Shown: positions 32,652 to 40,650, counted from the first letter of the stretch. The stretch is DNA of 64,000 nt from Mesorhizobium sp. GbtcB19 (GCF_019091085.1 NZ_JAGXJY010000013.1:62001-126000); one strand, 5' to 3'. Notes: generated from the sequence alone by a model not told the origin. Program-made: numbers and translations.

Positions 32652-33809
32652 ATGCCGGGGGCTGACGGAACCATCCTGATTACCGGTGCGCGCGCGCCGG
32701 TGGCGCTGCATCTGGCGCGCCTCCTCCAGGGCGCCGGCCACAGGGTGATCCTGGCCGACACGCCGGCGCGGCCGATCACGGCGGCGAGCAAGGCCGTATC
32801 GCGTTACCACCGGCTGCCGCCGCCGCGCTTCGAGCCGCGGGCCTATGCCGACGCGGTTGAGGCGCTGATACGGGCTGAAAACATCGGCCTCGTCATCCCG
32901 ACCTGCGAGGAAGTCTTCCACCTTGCGCTTGCCTGGCGCGGCAGGGCCATGCCGGCAAAACTGTTCACGCCCGATATCGAGTTGCTGGCGCAGGTCCACA
33001 ACAAACACGGCTTCATCCGGCTCGCCGAACGGCTCGGGCTGGCGGTGCCGGAAACGGCGTTGCTCGGCTCGCGCGACGATATCGAGGCTGTGCGCGAGCG
33101 CTCACGCGCCCTGGTGTTCAAGCCGGCATGGTCCCGCTTCGCCAGCCATGTCCTGCTGCGGCCGCCGCCGCAAGCGCTCGATGCGATCGCGCCCTCGCTC
33201 GCCATGCCCTGGGTGGCGCAGCGTTTTGTCGAAGGCGAGGAGATCAGCGCCTATGCGGTGGCGTGTGAAGGCCGGCTCAAGGCGCTGGCGCTCTACCGCT
33301 CGCTCTACCGCGCCGGCAAGGGTGCCGGCATCTTCTTCGAACGGGTCGAGGACGATGCGGCGCGCGAACTGGTCGAGCGCATCGTCGCCGGCACTTCGTG
33401 GACCGGGCAGATCTCCTTCGACCTGATGCGCGAGCCGAGCGGCCGCGTGCTGCCGCTCGAATGCAATCCGCGCGCGGTCAGCGGCCTGCATTTCTTCCGC
33501 GATCCGGCGCGCTTCGTCGATGCCGTGCTCGGCGACGCTCCGGAAGTCACGCCCGACCTCAGCGCGCCGCAAACCGTGCGGCTTGCGATGTGGATTTATG
33601 GACTGCCGGCCGCCTTGCGCTCAGGCGGCCTCGGCCGCTTTCGCCAGGCGATGCGCGAGGGCCAGGAATTGCTCGACTGGCCGGGCGATTCCGCGCCGGT
33701 TAAGGCACAATGGCCGGCGCTTGCGGAGATTGCGGGCGTGGCATTGCGCGAGCGTATCAGCCTGCAAGCGGCGTCGACGCGCGATATCGAGTGGAACGGG
33801 CCGGGCTGA
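32652..33809 (+). CDS. ATP-grasp-domain protein
   Basis: A 385-residue carboxylate-amine/thiol ligase-like protein. The preATP-grasp part begins TILITGARAPVALHLARLLQGAGHRVILAD; then VFKPAWSRFASHVLLR, AQRFVEGEEISAYAV (ATP-binding loop) and GQISFDLMREPSGRVLPLECNPRAVSGLHFF, with the Mg-binding Glu/Asn pair. Substrates cannot be assigned. It could belong to the glycan region or supply a ligation step to the minus-strand biosynthetic operon that lies beyond the toxin-antitoxin pair. Confidence 0.85.
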   Translation: MPGADGTILITGARAPVALHLARLLQGAGHRVILADTPARPITAASKAVSRYHRLPPPRFEPRAYADAVEALIRAENIGLVIPTCEEVFHLALAWRGRAMPAKLFTPDIELLAQVHNKHGFIRLAERLGLAVPETALLGSRDDIEAVRERSRALVFKPAWSRFASHVLLRPPPQALDAIAPSLAMPWVAQRFVEGEEISAYAVACEGRLKALALYRSLYRAGKGAGIFFERVEDDAARELVERIVAGTSWTGQISFDLMREPSGRVLPLECNPRAVSGLHFFRDPARFVDAVLGDAPEVTPDLSAPQTVRLAMWIYGLPAALRSGGLGRFRQAMREGQELLDWPGDSAPVKAQWPALAEIAGVALRERISLQAASTRDIEWNGPG

Positions 33810-33816
33810 GATGCTT

Positions 33817-34128
33817 TTATGCCCTGAGCGAACCAGGGCCGATGGGCTTCACATCGAGCTGCAGACCAAGTGCCTTGGTAACACCCAGTAGTGTGCTGAG
33901 GCGCGGATCACCCTTCTCGCTCAGTGCCTTGTAGAGCGCCTCACGCGTAACGCCAGCTTCTTTCGCCACGGCCGTCATGCCTATGGAACGCGCTACATCG
34001 CCGAGCGCATGCGTGATGAGCGCAGGATCACCATCCTCGAAGGCAGCCTCGATGTAGGCTAGGCGATCCTCCGGGGTTTTCAGGTGATCGAGGATGTCGA
34101 AGCGAGTGGTTTCGAGAGGCATCGTCAT
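33817..34128 (-). CDS. HigA-type antitoxin (addiction-module antidote)
   Basis: A 103-residue HTH protein: DILDHLKTPEDRLAYIEAAFEDGDPALITHALGDVARSIGMTAVAKEAGVTREALYKALSEKGDPRLSTLLGVTKALGL, the pattern of the putative addiction-module antidote family that pairs with HigB-1/RelE-like toxins. Its ATG overlaps the toxin stop by four bases, and toxin-first order is typical of HigBA systems. It should neutralise the toxin and bind the duplicated sites at 34415-34470. Confidence 0.93.
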   Translation of the reverse strand: MTMPLETTRFDILDHLKTPEDRLAYIEAAFEDGDPALITHALGDVARSIGMTAVAKEAGVTREALYKALSEKGDPRLSTLLGVTKALGLQLDVKPIGPGSLRA

Positions 34129-34412
34129 ATCTCCTTTGCCATCTGTTTCGCTTTGGCGATGTCGCGCCTTTGGCTGGACTTATCGCCGCCACAGAGCAGG
34201 ATGATCACGGCGTTTCCCATCTTCACAAAATAGAGCTGGTAGCCCGGGCCATGGTCGATCCAAAGTTCGCCGATACCATCGAAGTATTTGACATCACCGA
34301 CGTTGCCGATCTCGACCCGACGGATGCGGGCAACGATACGCAGGCGCGCCGCTGTGTCGCGAAGTCCAGCCAACCAGTTGGTGAATTCGTCGGTCTGCCG
34401 GACCTCGATCAT
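34125..34412 (-). CDS. RelE/ParE-superfamily (HigB-1-like) toxin
   Basis: A 95-residue protein: MIEVRQTDEFTNWLAGLRDTAARLRIVARIRRVEIGNVGDVKYFDGIGELWIDHGPGYQLYFVKMGNAVIILLCGGDKSSQRRDIAKAKQMA. This is the complete phage-derived Gp49-like/HigB-1 toxin pattern, with the C-terminal GGDKSSQ(x)RDI typical of ribosome-dependent mRNA interferases. It is the first gene of a two-gene unit with the antitoxin. Confidence 0.93.
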   Translation of the reverse strand: MIEVRQTDEFTNWLAGLRDTAARLRIVARIRRVEIGNVGDVKYFDGIGELWIDHGPGYQLYFVKMGNAVIILLCGGDKSSQRRDIAKAKQMAKEI

Positions 34413-34414
34413 TC

Positions 34415-34470
34415 GTGAACTATAATTTACAGAAACTATCCAATCAATGCCTGTGAACTATAATTTACAG
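34415..34470 (-). promoter_or_regulatory. Duplicated operators and promoter of the toxin-antitoxin genes
   Basis: GTGAACTATAATTTACAG occurs identically at 34415-34432 and 34453-34470. On the minus strand TTGATT (34447-34442), 17 bases, TATAGT (34424-34419) makes a good promoter. Its -10 lies inside the proximal repeat and ends only six bases before the toxin ATG. The distal copy covers the stop codon of the Rieske gene. Confidence 0.78.
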
Positions 34471-35460
34471 TTCGATGTGATGCACCTTCGGCTCAGTCGC
34501 CGTCGCCGGCATTTTCCCTTCTATGATCGCGGCAATATCTCGGCGCAGGAAGTCGAGCGGCCCGATCACCGGCAGGGATTGCGGCGGCAGCCGGGCGTTG
34601 TCGCTTGCCGATTTCAGCACCCGGCGATCCTGATGCAGCGCGATGGTGAAGAGCGGCTTGAAGGCGAGCGCCTTCAGCTCGCCAAGCAGGCCCTGGCGGC
34701 GGCCGATCAGCCAGCCGACGCCCTCGACGGTGCGCTCGTCGGCCTGGCGCAGATGGAAGGTGGTGGCGAGCACCAGGCCGTCCTTGCCCCAATATTCGAG
34801 CTCGGCGATGCCGGGATGGCGGAAGCGGCCGATGGTCCTTGCCCGCTCGCCCTCCAGGAGCCGGCTGATCAGGCCCTGCTGGCGGTCCTCGCCGGTGTAG
34901 CTCGCCTCGACCCAGCCCTCACCGCCGGTCACCTCGACCCGCACCAGGTGGCGTTTCGAGGTGAGGCCGCGCAGCAGTCCCTTATGGGTGAAATGGGTGT
35001 GGGTGGCATCGAGGATGTTTTCCGCCGCATCGATGACCGTCGACTGGGTCGATGAGCGCACCCGCCGCACGATGATGTCCTTGCCTTGCATGCAGTGCAG
35101 GTAAGGCTCGCCTTGCGGCGTACCCGACGAGATGAAGACGACGCCGTCGCGCTCGATCGCAGCGTAGCGGCGGACCCGGTAATGCGGCATGGCGCCGACA
35201 TGGCCGGGGATCGCCGTGCAGCGTCCCTCGCCGTCATAGCGCCAGCCATGATAGGGGCACTCGATCTCGCTGCCGACGATCTTGCCGGTGGACAGCTCGA
35301 CCAGCCGGTGCGGGCAGCGGTCGAAAAGGGCGGCAATGCCTTGCGCCGTGCGGAACAGCACCACGGGCTCGCCTTCGAGCATGATGCGCTTCGGCCGCTT
35401 ACCGATGTCGGCGGACAGCGCCACTGCCTGCCAATGAGCTTCCGCGTGGCGCTCGCTCAC
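34465..35460 (-). CDS. Rieske non-heme iron oxygenase (alpha-subunit type)
   Basis: A 331-residue oxygenase component. The Rieske [2Fe-2S] site is C49-P-H51...C68-PYH71-GW, and the mononuclear iron motif is exact: N148-x2-D151-x2-H154-x4-H159 (ENILDATHTHFTHKG). The C-terminal half matches the catalytic domain of small monooxygenases or demethylases. It starts with GTG overlapping the upstream stop (GTGA) and is the last gene of the six-gene operon; no ferredoxin or reductase partner is encoded nearby. It would be a tailoring oxygenase. Confidence 0.93.
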   Translation of the reverse strand: MSERHAEAHWQAVALSADIGKRPKRIMLEGEPVVLFRTAQGIAALFDRCPHRLVELSTGKIVGSEIECPYHGWRYDGEGRCTAIPGHVGAMPHYRVRRYAAIERDGVVFISSGTPQGEPYLHCMQGKDIIVRRVRSSTQSTVIDAAENILDATHTHFTHKGLLRGLTSKRHLVRVEVTGGEGWVEASYTGEDRQQGLISRLLEGERARTIGRFRHPGIAELEYWGKDGLVLATTFHLRQADERTVEGVGWLIGRRQGLLGELKALAFKPLFTIALHQDRRVLKSASDNARLPPQSLPVIGPLDFLRRDIAAIIEGKMPATATEPKVHHIEL

Positions 35461-36602
35461 AGCTCGAACCTCCTGAGCAGGGGAATGCCGACCAGCGCTA
35501 GCACGGTCTCCATGATACGAACCGCCACGCGCCGACGGCGCGCAAGATGCCCGGCATAGACCGCGTTGTATTCGATCGCCGCGACCGCGCCGCGCCGGCG
35601 TTTGAAACCGGCGGCGCCGGCGCTCATGTTGAAGAACAGGCCACGCGCAGTGGCGTGGTCCTGCGCCATCGCCATCGCCATGCGATAAAGCCCCTCCCCG
35701 ATCGGCAGGCCGGTGTCGTAGCCGACGATCGGCTGGGTCAGCGTGCCGCCGTTCTCGAAGAGACCGGTGACGGCGACCAGCTCGCCGCCCGGCCGGCGCA
35801 ATCCGGCCAGGCTGATGATGCCGCGCCGGTGCATTTCAGCGATATAGCGAGCGGTGTAGTGCGGGTTGAGCGGCGTGTATTTGTCGAGATAGAGCATGGT
35901 GTAGAGCGCTTCGGCACGGGCATAATCGGCCTCGGTGAAATCGCCGTTGCCGACCCGCTCGAACGGCGTTGCGCGCAAGCGGGCGCGATCGCGCTTCATG
36001 TCGCGCGTCATCGCTGGCGCGGCGCTGCGGTCGGCGAAGATGTAGATCTGCCGTGCCGCCAGCATGCGGAACCCCTCGGCCTTCAAGGCGGCAATGGTCG
36101 CCGGATCGGCGATGTCGTTCAACGAGCGGATGACGATGGCGCGATCCGGGAAGCGCGTCGTCAGGACCGAGCGAAGCGACGCAACCGTCGGCCGGTCGAA
36201 CAGCGGCACCGGATTGGTCGAATAGAGCCAATTGTTGACCTGCGCCTGACGGTCGAGGCCGCTCGCCTTGACCAGCGGCGCGCATGCGCTAATCAGCGCG
36301 TTGAGCGCGCGCTTGAGCAGCGGGTGGGCGGCGAAGTTGCGCGTCTCGTCGATCGCGTAGTTGATATAGGCGCTGGTCGGGCAGCAGATATAGCAGTTGG
36401 GCGCATCATCGGCATCGTTCAGCGTCAGCGGAAAAATGCGGCCGGCGGCTTCGAACGTTTCCACCTTCGTCCTCAGGTTGGCGATGAGATCGCGCACCGG
36501 CATGTCGTTGAAAAGGCGTACGAAAGCCGCGACTTTCGCCGGCTTGTTATCGACCCGGTCGGGCTGCTGCACGGCCCTCTCCATCATCGCCGCGCCACTC
36601 AC
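35457..36602 (-). CDS. FemAB/GNAT-like acyltransferase
   Basis: A protein of about 381 residues. The C-terminal 150 residues look GNAT/FemAB-like: HYTARYIAEMHRRGIISLAGLRRPGGELVAVTGLFENGGTLTQPIVGYD, then GLYRMAMAMAQDHATARGLFFNMSAGAAGFKRRRGAVAAIEYNAVY. The N-terminal part carries a cysteine cluster (NCYICCPTSAYINYAIDE) and a second, weaker fold unit. The GTG start at 36602 overlaps the preceding stop, as at the other internal junctions of this operon; ATG codons at 36587 and 36584 are alternatives. Acyl donor and acceptor unknown. Confidence 0.72.
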   Translation of the reverse strand: MSGAAMMERAVQQPDRVDNKPAKVAAFVRLFNDMPVRDLIANLRTKVETFEAAGRIFPLTLNDADDAPNCYICCPTSAYINYAIDETRNFAAHPLLKRALNALISACAPLVKASGLDRQAQVNNWLYSTNPVPLFDRPTVASLRSVLTTRFPDRAIVIRSLNDIADPATIAALKAEGFRMLAARQIYIFADRSAAPAMTRDMKRDRARLRATPFERVGNGDFTEADYARAEALYTMLYLDKYTPLNPHYTARYIAEMHRRGIISLAGLRRPGGELVAVTGLFENGGTLTQPIVGYDTGLPIGEGLYRMAMAMAQDHATARGLFFNMSAGAAGFKRRRGAVAAIEYNAVYAGHLARRRRVAVRIMETVLALVGIPLLRRFEL

Positions 36603-37855
36603 CGCGCCAGCTCCGCGCGGTATTCGACGCGGCGCAATTTGCGCCCTGTTTCCAGCGGCAGCGAAGCGCGGACGAGCGTGACGATCGCGGCCGCCTTTCG
36701 TATTTCCAGGAGCGCGCGGACTGCATGATGAGCGGCAGCCGCCGCGTCGTCCGCGAGCGTCGGCGGAAGTCTGAGCTCGACTCTGTCCGGCCCGGTCTGG
36801 ACGAGGCGGAAATCGTCGATGCGGCGGTCGGCATTGAGCACGGCATTGCGCAGCACATCGGGCGTGACGAGGATCGGGCCGTTCGCCGAAGCAAGACGGA
36901 AGACATCGTCCATGCGGCCGACGATTTCGTCGACGCAGCGCAGCGGCGAACCGCAGCCGCAAGGTTCTTTGGACAAGCGCAACAGGTCGTTCATCCGGTA
37001 GCGCGCCATGATCTGCGTCCGGCGGCGAAAAGCCGTCACCAGCGGCGCCACCAGCCCCTCGCCCGCCGGTTCGAATTCGAAGAAGACGGAGTCTTCCGCA
37101 AGATGCAGGCCGCCTTGCCGGCAGGTCACGGCGAACAGGCCTTCGGTCGCCATATAGATCTGATCGAGCGGCAGCCGGAAGAAATTCTCGATAACCGGAC
37201 GGTCGACCGGGTCGAGCGTTTCGGCGGAGGAGAAGACACGTTTAGGCCGGAGCTGGAAGTTTTCGGCCGCGAAATACCGGAGGATCTTGGGCGGCGCGAT
37301 GATGACCGTCGGGTCGAAGGCTTCGAGCGCGCCGCGCCAGCTTTCCGGTCCCACTGTCAGATCGAAGAAGGCGAGCTTGATCAGGCGCGATTTGCGGGCG
37401 CTGTCGTAAAGCCCGGTGTTCTGCGGCAGGATGACGGCGACGCGCATGCCGCGCCAGAAAAGATCGGGCGCCGCCTTGGCGAGGATTGCGCCCAGCCAGC
37501 GGTACTTTTCGGCCTCGGAAATCACGAACAGGCCGCGATTGCCCGACGTGCCGGTGCTGGCGCCGACGGTGAGCGCACCGGCGCGCCCGTCACGCGCCAA
37601 GACCGCCCAGGCTTGCGTGGCGGTCAGGCCGTGGATGTTGAAATCCTCGAAGCGCCCTATCAGCAGCGCCTTGTCGGTTACCGGGAGGTCGGCAAGCCGG
37701 GTCGGCGCGTGGCGATAAAAAGGCGCGCGCGGCAGGTCGCGATCGAGGAAGCGGCGCAAGGCAGTCGCCTGCCAGCGTTCGAAGTCGGGGCGGCTCTTGC
37801 GCGAGACCCAGCGCGTCAGGGCGAAGGAGCCGACCGCTTCCGCCAGCCCGTTCAT
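36599..37855 (-). CDS. PaaK/F390-synthetase-like adenylate-forming enzyme
   Basis: A 418-residue ANL-type ligase of the phenylacetate-CoA ligase/coenzyme F390 synthetase group. The phosphate-binding loop is VGASTGTSGNRGLF (residues ~98-110), IYMATEGLFAV matches the A5-like core, and RYRMNDLLRL plus VGRMDDVF are the downstream hinge motifs. A CGCGSPLRC cysteine pair is also present, as in PaaK-like proteins. It would adenylate a carboxylic acid for transfer to a thiol or amine. It overlaps the MBL gene by four bases at its start and the acyltransferase gene at its end. Confidence 0.86.
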   Translation of the reverse strand: MNGLAEAVGSFALTRWVSRKSRPDFERWQATALRRFLDRDLPRAPFYRHAPTRLADLPVTDKALLIGRFEDFNIHGLTATQAWAVLARDGRAGALTVGASTGTSGNRGLFVISEAEKYRWLGAILAKAAPDLFWRGMRVAVILPQNTGLYDSARKSRLIKLAFFDLTVGPESWRGALEAFDPTVIIAPPKILRYFAAENFQLRPKRVFSSAETLDPVDRPVIENFFRLPLDQIYMATEGLFAVTCRQGGLHLAEDSVFFEFEPAGEGLVAPLVTAFRRRTQIMARYRMNDLLRLSKEPCGCGSPLRCVDEIVGRMDDVFRLASANGPILVTPDVLRNAVLNADRRIDDFRLVQTGPDRVELRLPPTLADDAAAAAHHAVRALLEIRKAAAIVTLVRASLPLETGRKLRRVEYRAELAR

Positions 37856-38676
37856 GCTGCCTCCGGCGCGAGGTCATAGGGTGTCGGCGCGGGATCATGG
37901 CAGAGCATCACCTCGCCACCGGCAGCGAGGAAGCGGCGAAGCATGGCGCTGGTCGGCTCGATCGCCGCCGCATCCTCGGCGATCAGCGTGGCCGGGAAAC
38001 CGGGCGTGCGCTTTTCGATCAAAGCGGAGAGCAGCCATTGCACATCGACGGCGTAGAGCAGCGGCCGGTCGAGGCCGTTGAACAGCAAACCGAACTGGCC
38101 ATCGGCATGCCCGGGAAGATCGACCGCGATCACGCTGCCGTCGCCGAAGAGATCGGCGCCGCCTGGGGTGTCGCCGTGCGCCGCGACGCGAGGCTTCGCG
38201 GAGATGCCATCCAGCCGGGCGTCGAAATCCGCAGGGAAGAGTTCTGTGAAGACGCCATGGCGCAGATTCTGCCTGGAACTGCGCGCTTTGACCCGTGCCC
38301 AGGCGGCATCGCTGGCGATGAAGCGCGCGTTGCGGAACAGCGACAGGCCGGAAATGTGGTCGGCGTGGAAATGGGTGACGACGACGGCGCGGATATCGTC
38401 AAGCGACAGACCGAAACGCCGCAACACAGGCAGAACCTGCTCGTCGACGTTGAGCTGCGGTTTGAGCAGCGCACTGTAAAGCCGCAGCATCCGGCCACGC
38501 CTCTCCCCTAGAAGAGCTTCGGGCGTGTAGCCGGTGTCGATGAGCACCGGACCGGCAGCCGGGTGGAAGATCAGCCCGTAGCGGACGCGCAGCCTGACGC
38601 TTTGCCAGCCGCCGCCGCGCAGGATCAGCCGCTCTGCTGCACTCACCCAGGCGCTGTTGGCGAAGACGATCCTCAT
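37852..38676 (-). CDS. Metallo-beta-lactamase-fold hydrolase (lactonase-like)
   Basis: A 274-residue MBL protein. PAAGPVLIDTGYTPE precedes the metal motif HFHADH (residues 102-107); further ligands are in VDLPGHADGQFG, LYAVDVQW and MLCHDP. The order is that of the AHL-lactonase/glyoxalase II branch, but the substrate is unknown; in this operon it could open a lactone or cleave a thioester. The ATG overlaps the SDR stop (ATGA) and its stop overlaps the PaaK-like start. Confidence 0.88.
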   Translation of the reverse strand: MRIVFANSAWVSAAERLILRGGGWQSVRLRVRYGLIFHPAAGPVLIDTGYTPEALLGERRGRMLRLYSALLKPQLNVDEQVLPVLRRFGLSLDDIRAVVVTHFHADHISGLSLFRNARFIASDAAWARVKARSSRQNLRHGVFTELFPADFDARLDGISAKPRVAAHGDTPGGADLFGDGSVIAVDLPGHADGQFGLLFNGLDRPLLYAVDVQWLLSALIEKRTPGFPATLIAEDAAAIEPTSAMLRRFLAAGGEVMLCHDPAPTPYDLAPEAA

Positions 38677-39656
38677 GGCCCGACCCCGCCGATGAACGTC
38701 CGGTCGAGCCCTTGTTCGAACGAGACTTTCGGCACCCAGCCGAGCATCCGCTTCGCCTTGGAAAGATCGAGACTCTGCGCATAGGCAAAGAGGCCGAGGC
38801 CGTAGCGCGTGACCGGCGGCTCGGGGCGGCCGGGCAGCCGCAGCGCCACCGCTTCCATCAGGCCCGCCGCCAGCATCGCCGGCACGAGCGGCATCCGCCG
38901 CCAGCGCGCATGCAAGCCGGCGCGCATGCAGGCCTCGTCGGCGATGCGGCGGACCGGCAGCACAGCGCCGCCGGAAATGTTGAAGACCTGGCCCTCGGCC
39001 TCCCCGGGTGCGGCAAGCGCCGCCATCACCGCATCGACGACATCGTCGACGTGAGTGAGGTCGATGGCCGCGCAACCATCGCGAAACAGCGGCAGCGGCC
39101 TCGTTCTTGCCGCCTTGATCAGGCGCGGCAGCAGCGCCCGATCGCCTTTGCCGTAGATGCCGCGCGGCCGCAACACCACTGCATGGACGGCGGGCCGGCC
39201 GAGCACGATTGTCTCCGCCGCACGCTTGGTGCGGGCATAGTGATTGACGGGTTCCGGCAAAGCCATGTCCTCGGTCAGGCCGAGTTGATCGCGGAAGGCA
39301 AAGCACACGGACGGACTGGAGATGTGGACGAAACGGCTGACGCCTTGCCGCCCGGCGAAATCGACGAGGTTGCGCGTCGCCGTGACGTTCGCCGCCTCGA
39401 AATCCGCGAGCCGGCCGAAGGGCGAAGAGAGCGCCGCGCAATGGATGATCCGTTCGACCCTGCCAAGCCTCGGATCGAGCGCGGCGTCGAGCGGCTGCTC
39501 CAGATCATGGCGGATGATGCGATGGCCGGCGACTTCGAGCGCGGCGCAGCGCGCTTCATCGCGGCCGAGGCCGAGCGCCAGCGTGCCGGATGCGGCCAGC
39601 CGCTCCAGCACATGGGCGCCGAGGAAGCCGCTTGCGCCGGTGACGAGGACGGCCAT
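38673..39656 (-). CDS. Extended SDR, 3-beta-HSD/OleD-like NAD(P)-dependent reductase
   Basis: A 327-residue extended short-chain dehydrogenase. TGASGFLGAHVLERL binds the cofactor, HISSPSVCFAF and NHYARTKRAAE (Tyr140, Lys144) form the catalytic site, and VLRPRGIYGKGDRALLPRLI is typical of the 3-beta-hydroxysteroid dehydrogenase/OleD branch rather than of sugar epimerases. Directly behind a KAS III-like enzyme, it would be expected to reduce the beta-keto group of the condensation product. It starts four bases after the KAS stop. Confidence 0.85.
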   Translation of the reverse strand: MAVLVTGASGFLGAHVLERLAASGTLALGLGRDEARCAALEVAGHRIIRHDLEQPLDAALDPRLGRVERIIHCAALSSPFGRLADFEAANVTATRNLVDFAGRQGVSRFVHISSPSVCFAFRDQLGLTEDMALPEPVNHYARTKRAAETIVLGRPAVHAVVLRPRGIYGKGDRALLPRLIKAARTRPLPLFRDGCAAIDLTHVDDVVDAVMAALAAPGEAEGQVFNISGGAVLPVRRIADEACMRAGLHARWRRMPLVPAMLAAGLMEAVALRLPGRPEPPVTRYGLGLFAYAQSLDLSKAKRMLGWVPKVSFEQGLDRTFIGGVGP

Positions 39657-39660
39657 CGCT

Positions 39661-40650
39661 TTAGGCCTCCAGCGCCATGCCGCCGAAGGAGACGCCGGCC
39701 GAGGTGCCGAGGAAGAGCAGCTTCATGCCCGGCGTCACGCGGCCGTCGCGGCGCGCGACGTCCAGCGCGAAGGGAATGGAGGCGGCGATCTGGTTGCCGA
39801 AGCGGGCAGAGATGTCGACCAGCTTTTGCGGTGAAAAGCCGGTCTGGCGCGCCAGATGCGCAAGCGCGAAGGGGCTCGCCTGGTGCGGCACGACGAGATC
39901 GACATCCTGCCTCCGCCAGCCGGCGCGTTCCAGCAGAGCGTCGACGAAGCCGTTGAAATGGCGCGAGGTGAGCCGGAACAATTCCTTGCCGTCCATGTGG
40001 AACAGGCTGTGCGCGGCGAACGCTTCCTGCTCCTTGCGGAAATCGAAGCGCGTGCCGCCCGAACCGATGCCGCAGGCTTCCCAGCCGGAGGGATAGGTGC
40101 GCATCAGGCTCGCCGCCACCTTGCCCTCGCCTGGCTTGGCCTTGCGCAGCACGGCGGCCGCTGCGCCGTCGCCGAAGAGCGCGGCGACCTCCGGCGCGTC
40201 CTGCCACGGCAAAGCGCGCGAGGCGACCTCGGACGAAAACACCAGCGCCGTCTCGCATTGCCCGGCCTCGAGCATGCGGCCGGCGGTCTCGAAGGCAGTG
40301 AGGAATCCGAGACAGGTGCTGTTGACGTCGAAGGCGGCGGCCGAGCCGTCCGCCAGCCCGAGGCGCTGCATGACCAGGGGCGCGGTCGCCGGCAGCGGCT
40401 GGTAGGGCACGCCGCAACCGCCGACGATCAGGTCGACGGCGCCGGGCTCGAGACCGGCATCGGCAAGCGCGAGCGTGGCCGCGCCGCAAGCGAGATCAAT
40501 TTGCGATTCGGTCTTGCAGACATAGCGCTCGGCGACGCCCGTGACGGTTTCCAGCGCGCCCTCGCCGAGCCCCAGCTTCTCTTCCAGTGCGCGCGTCGTC
40601 ACCCGCTCGGCCGGTACCGCCCTGCCGGTTCCGACTATCCTGATCCGCAT
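39661..40650 (-). CDS. KAS III-like 3-oxoacyl-ACP/CoA synthase
   Basis: A 329-residue thiolase-fold condensing enzyme with a complete FabH-type catalytic triad: Cys113 (NSTCLGFL), His256 (VPHQAS) and Asn286 (FGNQIAAS). GTSAGVSFGG ends the protein. It is not in the fab cluster at 56-60 kb, so it is unlikely to be the housekeeping FabH. First gene of a six-gene minus-strand operon; AGGGGGG precedes the ATG. It would condense an acyl thioester with a malonyl or second acyl thioester to start the pathway. Confidence 0.92.
   Translation of the reverse strand: MRIRIVGTGRAVPAERVTTRALEEKLGLGEGALETVTGVAERYVCKTESQIDLACGAATLALADAGLEPGAVDLIVGGCGVPYQPLPATAPLVMQRLGLADGSAAAFDVNSTCLGFLTAFETAGRMLEAGQCETALVFSSEVASRALPWQDAPEVAALFGDGAAAAVLRKAKPGEGKVAASLMRTYPSGWEACGIGSGGTRFDFRKEQEAFAAHSLFHMDGKELFRLTSRHFNGFVDALLERAGWRRQDVDLVVPHQASPFALAHLARQTGFSPQKLVDISARFGNQIAASIPFALDVARRDGRVTPGMKLLFLGTSAGVSFGGMALEA

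Noticed and set aside
37852..38676. AHL-lactonase (quorum quenching)
   Set aside because: The HxHxDH motif alone is shared by many MBL hydrolases, and no luxI/luxR genes are in the window; substrate left unassigned.
39661..40650. Housekeeping FabH
   Set aside because: The enzyme has a FabH-type triad but sits in a specialised operon, not with the fab genes at 56-60 kb or with plsX; a housekeeping role is unlikely, though not excluded.
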